The notes beneath the pieces are model-generated. The model did no database searches, had not been told where the DNA came from, and saw nothing but the letters and a program-made list of their open reading frames with translations. Below are positions 43,496 to 48,334 of a stretch of 48,334 nucleotides of DNA, piece after piece (position 1 is the stretch's first letter; each line of letters opens with the position of its first letter). The stretch spans positions 1-48,334 of the forward strand of contig NVSW01000002.1 in the NCBI GenBank assembly GCA_002401365.1, written 5' to 3'. This stretch comes from Piscirickettsiaceae bacterium (lineage in GTDB: Bacteria > Pseudomonadota > Gammaproteobacteria > Methylococcales > Cycloclasticaceae). A program made the position numbers and the translations under genes.

Positions 43496-44275
43496 ATGTG
43501 TGAATTGTTGGGAATGAGTGCAAATGTACCGACAGATATTTGTTTTAGTTTCAGTGGTCTTGTTAAGCGCGGTGGTGAGACGGGCGATCATAAAGATGGT
43601 TGGGGAGTTGCTTTTTATGAAGGCAAAGGTTATCGCTCATTTCATGACCCTATTGCTAGCGTTAACTCAGAAATTGCTAAGTTCATTCAGCAGTATTCAA
43701 TTAAAAGTACAACGGTTATTTGCCATATTCGTAAAGCTAACCGAGGTCGAGTTTGCCTTGAAAATACACACCCGTTTTCTAGGGAGCTATGGGGCAAAAC
43801 TTGGTCGTTTGCGCACAATGGTCAATTGAAAGGAATTAAAAAAAAGACACTCAAACACTTCATGCCTGTTGGTACAACAGATAGCGAATACGCTTTTTGT
43901 TGGCTGCTTGATCAACTTAAACAACAATTTCCAATAAAGCCATCACGTAAAAAAGTATTATGGTTAGCAATAGAGACGTTATGTGACGAAATCGCCAAGC
44001 TCGGTGTGTTTAATATACTGCTCAGTGATGCAGAAAATCTTTATGTTTACTGTGCCACAAAACTCGCATGGCTGACTCGTCAGTCGCCGTTTTCTGAAGC
44101 GCAACTAATTGATGCTGATGTTCGAGTTGATTTTAAACAGGAGACGTCGAAGCATGATGTGGTAACCGTTGTAGCGACGGAACCGTTAACCTCGAATGAG
44201 CAATGGACAACAATGGCTAAAGGACAATTTACAGTTTTTAGTGCCGGTAAGAAAAGGTATACAAACCTGAGTTAA
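43496..44275 (+). CDS. yafJ: class II glutamine amidotransferase, YafJ type
   Basis: 259 residues. The N-terminal Cys2 nucleophile (MCELLGMSAN) is exposed on removal of Met, and GDHKDGWGVAFYE, HIRKANRG, ENTHPFSRELWG and FAHNGQLKG form the Ntn-hydrolase active site and glutamine pocket; GTTDSEYAFCWLL follows. No synthase domain is attached, so it is a free-standing amidotransferase of unknown acceptor. Related stand-alone proteins (EgtC) act as amidohydrolases; the YafJ role is not established. Convergent four-base overlap with the HDOD gene. Confidence 0.88.
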   Translation: MCELLGMSANVPTDICFSFSGLVKRGGETGDHKDGWGVAFYEGKGYRSFHDPIASVNSEIAKFIQQYSIKSTTVICHIRKANRGRVCLENTHPFSRELWGKTWSFAHNGQLKGIKKKTLKHFMPVGTTDSEYAFCWLLDQLKQQFPIKPSRKKVLWLAIETLCDEIAKLGVFNILLSDAENLYVYCATKLAWLTRQSPFSEAQLIDADVRVDFKQETSKHDVVTVVATEPLTSNEQWTTMAKGQFTVFSAGKKRYTNLS

Positions 44276-45147
44276 TGGCCAAAGAAAAGAGCGTAGGTTT
44301 TTTTAAATTGATCATTAACTGACGCAGTTACAGAGGGTACGACGTTGTAAGTTAAGCCTACTTGCTTCCATGCAGGGTCATCAACCAGCAGTGTGTGGGT
44401 TATTTCATTTTCGTCAGTTGTCGTACTTAGATGAGCAAGGTTGTTGGCTAAATAAATGAGCGTAGATTCAAGCTGGTGACTTGAAGATAGCTGTGGATGG
44501 TGATGGTATTTTGCGGGCGCCTGAATGGCATCAGGTATTTTCCACATTTCTAGTAAGCCGCCACCGACATCCGCGTGGGTAAAGCCAAAGGTTGCTATTT
44601 CAGCATCAATATCACTGAGCTGACTCGCTTTGCTTAATAAAACGGCAGAACGAGCTAGTTCGGGTGCTTTTTTATACATAACTAGTCTGCCAATATCATG
44701 TAATAAACCGCTGATAAAAATAGATGAGAGTTGGTTACATTTGGGATGGTGCTCAGATAAAAACTTAGCAAACAAAGCCGTCTCTAGACTATGAGACCAA
44801 AATTGTTTCATGTTTAACAGTGTATTTGGCAGGCTGGAAAACTTTTCTATAACACTGGTCGTTATAACCAATAAGCGTATCTCACGGTCACCAAGTATGG
44901 TAATTGCTTTGCTAATTGTTTGTACTGTTGCAGGAAAACCATAGAAGGCAGAGTTAACAATTTTTAACATCCTTGCTGAAAGAGAAGGGTCTTGCTCAAT
45001 TATTTTAGCAATATCATCAGCTGTAGTGGTGTGCTTATCTAACGCTTCAGAGATCCGCATGAAGACTTCAGGGGGTGAGCATAAATCGATTTCTCCGCTC
45101 AGGAAATCACTAACCGATGCAATATTTTGTGCAAGCTGTACCATCAT
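44272..45147 (-). CDS. HDOD-domain signalling protein
   Basis: 291 residues, almost wholly one HDOD domain. Seen motifs: CSPPEVFMRISEAL, IIEQDPSLSARMLKIVNSAF, TISKAITILGDREIRLLV and the partial HD-like GLLHDIGRLVMYK. HDOD proteins lack reliable hydrolase activity and act as adaptors in signalling, often of motility or nitrogen control. No second domain is present. It is divergent from the EAL protein gene, so the two may be functionally linked; that is inference. Start is either ATG of the ATGATG at 45147/45144. Confidence 0.87.
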   Translation of the reverse strand: MMVQLAQNIASVSDFLSGEIDLCSPPEVFMRISEALDKHTTTADDIAKIIEQDPSLSARMLKIVNSAFYGFPATVQTISKAITILGDREIRLLVITTSVIEKFSSLPNTLLNMKQFWSHSLETALFAKFLSEHHPKCNQLSSIFISGLLHDIGRLVMYKKAPELARSAVLLSKASQLSDIDAEIATFGFTHADVGGGLLEMWKIPDAIQAPAKYHHHPQLSSSHQLESTLIYLANNLAHLSTTTDENEITHTLLVDDPAWKQVGLTYNVVPSVTASVNDQFKKTYALFFGH

Positions 45148-45453
45148 TTAACTTTAGCAGATTATTAAATTTTATTTGCGGCAAAGCTAAAAGTAAAAAC
45201 CAGCTACAGTTAGTTGGCTGTAATTCTTGCTTTATACACAATATCTACTAGTATTCTAACGTGTATGAACAAATCAACGTATAGAGTTATCACTAAGGGT
45301 GTTAAATTATTAATAATAATTTCATAAACTTACTAAAATTAATGTTGACATGACATTAACTTTAGGCTTAAAGTTGTTGATAATAAAATATCGCCTAGCT
45401 AGGTGGTGGGGAGACAGGGATGTCATGTGAATAAGAATAAAAAAGGTATATTC
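45148..45453. other. 306-base intergenic region between HDOD and EAL genes
   Basis: AT-rich, no gene or RNA recognised. For the plus strand TTAACT (45356-45361) and GATAAT (45379-45384) are 17 bases apart, a usable sigma-70 promoter for the EAL gene; TTGACA at 45345-45350 is an alternative -35 without a good -10. A ten-base palindrome CCTAGCTAGG lies at 45394-45403. No convincing promoter for the HDOD gene was found on the minus strand. Confidence 0.5.
45358..45375 (+). repeat. seven-base inverted repeat in the EAL gene promoter
   Basis: AACTTTA (45358-45364) and TAAAGTT (45369-45375) are perfect inverted copies around GGCT. They overlap the proposed -35 and spacer, a usual operator position. 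There is no following T-run, so it is not a terminator. Confidence 0.45.
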
Positions 45454-47295
45454 ATGAGTCCGATTGAAAGGTTACGTGATAAAAAAATTCTGATTATAGA
45501 AAATGATCAGGATAAGTTGATGCATCTACAGAATTTGTTGTCGTTGGCTGGTTTTAGAAATTTGATACCAGTAACAAACCATCAAGATGTGTTTGAGGCA
45601 ATCCGTCCGTTGCAAAATAAAATTGATGAACTGGGGGTGATACTTTTATCTCACAATTTACCGCAATGTGATATTTACGAACTGAGCAAACTACTTACAA
45701 CATTAGACGGGCATGATGCCATCCCGCTGATATTTTTAATGGATGAAACCGTTAGCATTGATGACAAGTTGTTAAAACAATGTCATCAAGCAAATGCCGC
45801 AACGGTAGTCCATTATCCTGATGACCCATTAACATTTTCTTCCTTAATGACGTTGGCGTTGGCACTGAAAAATGAACGTGATGACAGGTTAAATAATGAT
45901 GCCAAATTAGTTATAGAACTTTCAGAAAGGCGCATTATGGAGGCAAGGCTACAGTACCTAGTTTCACATGATGAATTGACGGGGCTTTCAAATAGAAGTG
46001 GTTTAGAAAAAGCATTAAATTTTGCCATTCTTCGCTGTAAAAACTTTAAGCAAGAGGGCGCGCTGCTAGATATTGATCTTGATCAATTTAAGGTTATAAA
46101 TGATATTGAAGGGCATGAGGTAGGTGATCGTTTATTGATCGAAATGTCAACCTTGATAAGGTCAAACCTTGATACAGAAGCATTTATAGCAAGAGTGGGG
46201 TCAAATTCTTATCAAGTTTTATTGAGCAAGGTATCGCAAAAACAAGTTGTTGAAATAGCAGATCAGCTTCGCTTAACGGTTGATACATTTGAGTTTGTAG
46301 CGGGTGGCAATACATACAATGTGTCTGCTAGCATTGGTGTAGCAATATTAGATCCAAAGCAAAAAATTAACCGAGCAAGTGAGTTAATGTCAAGGGCGCA
46401 TCACGCCTGTTGTAATGCTAAAAAGCTCGGTAGAAATAAAGTTTACCTCTATGAGAATAATGATATTCAGCTAACAACACTCAGAGATGACGCTAAATGG
46501 GTGCCCAAAATTCGCGAAGCTTTACGTAAAGACCAGTTCAAATTAGTGTTTCAGCCTGTTGTACAAGTATCTGATGGCCGTGTTTCTCATTATGAGACGT
46601 TGTTGCGCTTGCAAAATGAACAAGGCGAGCTTTTATCACCTGAAAAATTTATTCCCGTTGCAGAACGTATGGGGCTTATCCAGCAAATAGATTTGTGGGT
46701 GGTTACCTCTATAATTGATCTGATTGCAGCGCTACCTGAAGCTGATAAAGATATCTCATTTACAGTGAATTTATCGAGCCACGCGTTACAGTGTGACTAC
46801 ATATTGCCGGTATTAAAACAAAAGCTTGAGAGTACGTGGGTATCACCTTCACGGTTAACATTTGAAATTACCGAAACAGCGGCGGTAACAAATTTCGAAA
46901 AAACGCGCCAAATGGTTTCCAAAATAAGAGCATTAGGTTGTCGGTTTGCACTAGATGACTTTGGAGCCGGGTTCAGTTCATTTAATTACATTAAGAACTT
47001 CCCAGTAGATTATTTGAAGATTGATGGTCAATTTATCAGTAATTTAGTTTGTGATGCGGCTGATCAAGTGCTGGTGAAGTCGATGATTGATGTAGCTCAT
47101 AGCTTGGGAAAAAAGGCGATAGCAGAATACGTGTCAAATGCTGAAATTCTTCGTCTGTTAAAAGAGTTCGGCGTTGATTATGTTCAGGGCTTTTTACTTG
47201 GAAAACCTGAAATAAATTTATTAAATAATAGGTACATTTCCTTATCAGAACTTCTTAATAAACCGTTAGATATAGAGGAAATGGTCACCTCATAG
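45454..47295 (+). CDS. REC-GGDEF-EAL protein with degenerate REC and GGDEF
   Basis: 613 residues, no membrane segment. The receiver-like domain (about 8-150) has Ser66 at the phosphoacceptor position (ILLSHNLPQ). The GGDEF domain (about 165-330) has GSNSY (249-253) instead of GG[DE]EF, so no cyclase activity is expected. The EAL domain (about 345-600) keeps E381 (ETL), NLSS, FEITE, D501-D502 (DDFGAG) and K522 (LKID), but has AEYVSN where AEGVET is usual. It may be a c-di-GMP receptor or weak phosphodiesterase, in the manner of FimX. ATG 45454 is preceded by AAAAAAGG; an open frame extends to 45403. Confidence 0.9.
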   Translation: MSPIERLRDKKILIIENDQDKLMHLQNLLSLAGFRNLIPVTNHQDVFEAIRPLQNKIDELGVILLSHNLPQCDIYELSKLLTTLDGHDAIPLIFLMDETVSIDDKLLKQCHQANAATVVHYPDDPLTFSSLMTLALALKNERDDRLNNDAKLVIELSERRIMEARLQYLVSHDELTGLSNRSGLEKALNFAILRCKNFKQEGALLDIDLDQFKVINDIEGHEVGDRLLIEMSTLIRSNLDTEAFIARVGSNSYQVLLSKVSQKQVVEIADQLRLTVDTFEFVAGGNTYNVSASIGVAILDPKQKINRASELMSRAHHACCNAKKLGRNKVYLYENNDIQLTTLRDDAKWVPKIREALRKDQFKLVFQPVVQVSDGRVSHYETLLRLQNEQGELLSPEKFIPVAERMGLIQQIDLWVVTSIIDLIAALPEADKDISFTVNLSSHALQCDYILPVLKQKLESTWVSPSRLTFEITETAAVTNFEKTRQMVSKIRALGCRFALDDFGAGFSSFNYIKNFPVDYLKIDGQFISNLVCDAADQVLVKSMIDVAHSLGKKAIAEYVSNAEILRLLKEFGVDYVQGFLLGKPEINLLNNRYISLSELLNKPLDIEEMVTS

Positions 47296-47360
47296 CCACT
47301 TTTTTATGACATGATAGACATTCCGCGTGATCACGTATCGTCTTTATTTGTTGTTATTGT

Positions 47361-48334
47361 ATGGCTGGATCGAAAACCAAAGCTAAGTCTGCTAGAAAAA
47401 ATGTAAAAAAACGTAAACCTAAGCGTAAAAACAAAGGTTTTTTGAGTTCTTTAGTTGTTAAAATTGCATTAATCTTAAGCGTAATTTCCAGCATTTATAT
47501 AGCGTATTTAGATTACACCGTACGTTCTCAGTTTGAGGGCAAGCGTTGGGAGCTTCCAGCGCACGTGTATGCGAGCCCAGTAGAACTCTTTCAAGGCCTA
47601 TCAATGACGACAACTGAGTTTGAGGCCTTACTTCACGACTTGCATTATGAGCATAAGTCAGATTCAAATGTGAGCGGTATTTATACCCGTTCGGGGTCTA
47701 TTTTTTCATTAACAACTAGGCAGTTCGATTTTTGGGATGGTAGTGAGGCGTCTAAGAGGGTGCAGATTCGATTTGCTCATAATCAAATTTCAAGCATTAA
47801 AGACCGTGCTTCAGGTCGTAGTTTGCCACTTCTAAGATTAGACCCAGTTCAAGTAGGGAGCTTCTATCCGAGCCATAAAGAAGATCGAGTACTGGTTAAA
47901 ATCGATCAAGTGCCACAAACATTAATTGATGCATTGATTGCTGTTGAGGACCGTAATTTTTACGCACACTTTGGCGTATCTCCGAAAGGTATTTTACGCG
48001 CTATTTGGGTTAACTTTAAGGCTGGTTCAGTTGTTCAAGGCGGCAGCACATTAACCCAGCAATTAGTTAAAAACTTTTATTTGAGCTCTAAACGAAGCCT
48101 ATGGCGTAAGGCCAAAGAGGCTGTAATGGCGATTATTTTAGAGCTGAGATATGAAAAAAATGATATTTTAGAAGCGTATTTAAATGAAGTTTTCTTAGGG
48201 CAGGACAGAGACCGTTCAATCAATGGCTTTGGTATGGCGAGTGTTTTTTATTTTAATCAACCATTGGCAGAGTTAAAGCCACATCAAGTAGCCTTGTTAG
48301 TGGGCATGGTAAAAGGGCCGTCATACTATGACCC
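47361..48334 (+). CDS. mrcB: penicillin-binding protein 1B, 5' part, cut by window end
   Basis: Bifunctional peptidoglycan synthase; 324 residues are visible. A Lys/Arg-rich cytoplasmic start (1-26) precedes one membrane helix (about 29-50), then a UB2H-like domain (about 60-155) that receives the activator LpoB in E. coli. The GT51 transglycosylase domain follows with catalytic E196 in AVEDRNFYAHFG and GGSTLTQQLVKN. The UB2H region marks it as PBP1B rather than PBP1A. The transpeptidase domain lies beyond the window. The 65-base gap upstream contains the palindrome CGTGATCACG (47326-47335). Confidence 0.93.
   Translation, partial: MAGSKTKAKSARKNVKKRKPKRKNKGFLSSLVVKIALILSVISSIYIAYLDYTVRSQFEGKRWELPAHVYASPVELFQGLSMTTTEFEALLHDLHYEHKSDSNVSGIYTRSGSIFSLTTRQFDFWDGSEASKRVQIRFAHNQISSIKDRASGRSLPLLRLDPVQVGSFYPSHKEDRVLVKIDQVPQTLIDALIAVEDRNFYAHFGVSPKGILRAIWVNFKAGSVVQGGSTLTQQLVKNFYLSSKRSLWRKAKEAVMAIILELRYEKNDILEAYLNEVFLGQDRDRSINGFGMASVFYFNQPLAELKPHQVALLVGMVKGPSYYD

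Noticed and set aside
45403..45453. Upstream start for the REC-GGDEF-EAL protein
   Set aside because: The receiver fold starts right after ATG 45454, which has a good ribosome binding site; the extra 17 residues show no conservation pattern.
45385..45453. Possible c-di-GMP riboswitch in the leader of the EAL gene
   Set aside because: The purine-rich stretch lacks the conserved GEMM core and a paired architecture.
47326..47335. Palindrome CGTGATCACG before mrcB as an operator
   Set aside because: A single ten-base palindrome with no clear promoter around it is not enough to call a site.
1..48334. CRISPR arrays, insertion sequences, prophage genes, long direct repeats
   Set aside because: None was seen; the gene content is housekeeping, motility and signalling, without transposase, integrase or spacer-repeat structure.

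Overview
The window is a 48.3 kb chromosomal segment from a flagellated, AT-leaning gammaproteobacterium. The gene order queG / nnrD-tsaE-amiB-mutL-miaA-hfq-hflX-hflK-hflC-yjeT-hisZ-purA ... rnr-rlmB ... rpsF-rpsR-(DUF2232)-rplI-dnaB-alr-radA is the classical gammaproteobacterial block and resembles the Pseudomonas version (hisZ present, no priB, DUF2232 gene between S18 and L9) more than the E. coli one. The flagellar regulators are also of the FleQ/FleSR type. The base composition together with a Na+-pumping oxaloacetate decarboxylase would suit a marine lineage such as Cycloclasticus or Methylophaga; that genus-level idea is a guess.

Layout. 1-1118: 5' part of a chemotaxis transducer (minus strand), cut by the window edge. 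1162-25022: the housekeeping block (tRNA modification, cell-wall amidase, mismatch repair, Hfq, HflXKC, purine synthesis, RNase R, ribosomal proteins, DnaB, alanine racemase, RadA), interrupted only by a minus-strand mobA. 25019-27341 (minus): a CorB-like transporter, an FHA protein and a PilZ protein. 27518-37165: fleQ, then fleSR-fliEFGHIJ, with a good sigma-54 promoter before fleS. 37250-40418: oadGAB. 40436-44275: dusA, folE, hemH, two unrecognised small envelope proteins and a YafJ-type amidotransferase. 44272-45147 (minus): an HDOD protein. 45454-47295: a REC-GGDEF-EAL protein whose receiver and GGDEF motifs are degenerate. 47361-48334: start of mrcB (PBP1B), cut by the window end.

How the genes fit together. 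FleQ is the expected sigma-54 master activator; it would switch on fleSR, whose products drive later flagellar classes, and the basal-body/export genes fliE-J follow directly. FleQ carries the LFRSLVG motif linked to c-di-GMP binding, and the PilZ protein and the degenerate EAL protein are further candidate c-di-GMP receptors, so a motile/sessile switch is spread across the right half. The Na+ pump beside the flagellar genes suggests, but does not prove, a sodium-based energy economy. No tRNA, rRNA, CRISPR array, insertion sequence, prophage or integration scar was seen. All three convergent gene pairs overlap by exactly four bases at their stop codons. The least described items are the small-protein cluster after hemH (with a slippery sequence at the junction), the corB-FHA-PilZ set, the apparently leaderless oadG with an inverted repeat in its promoter, and the inactive-looking REC/GGDEF protein.
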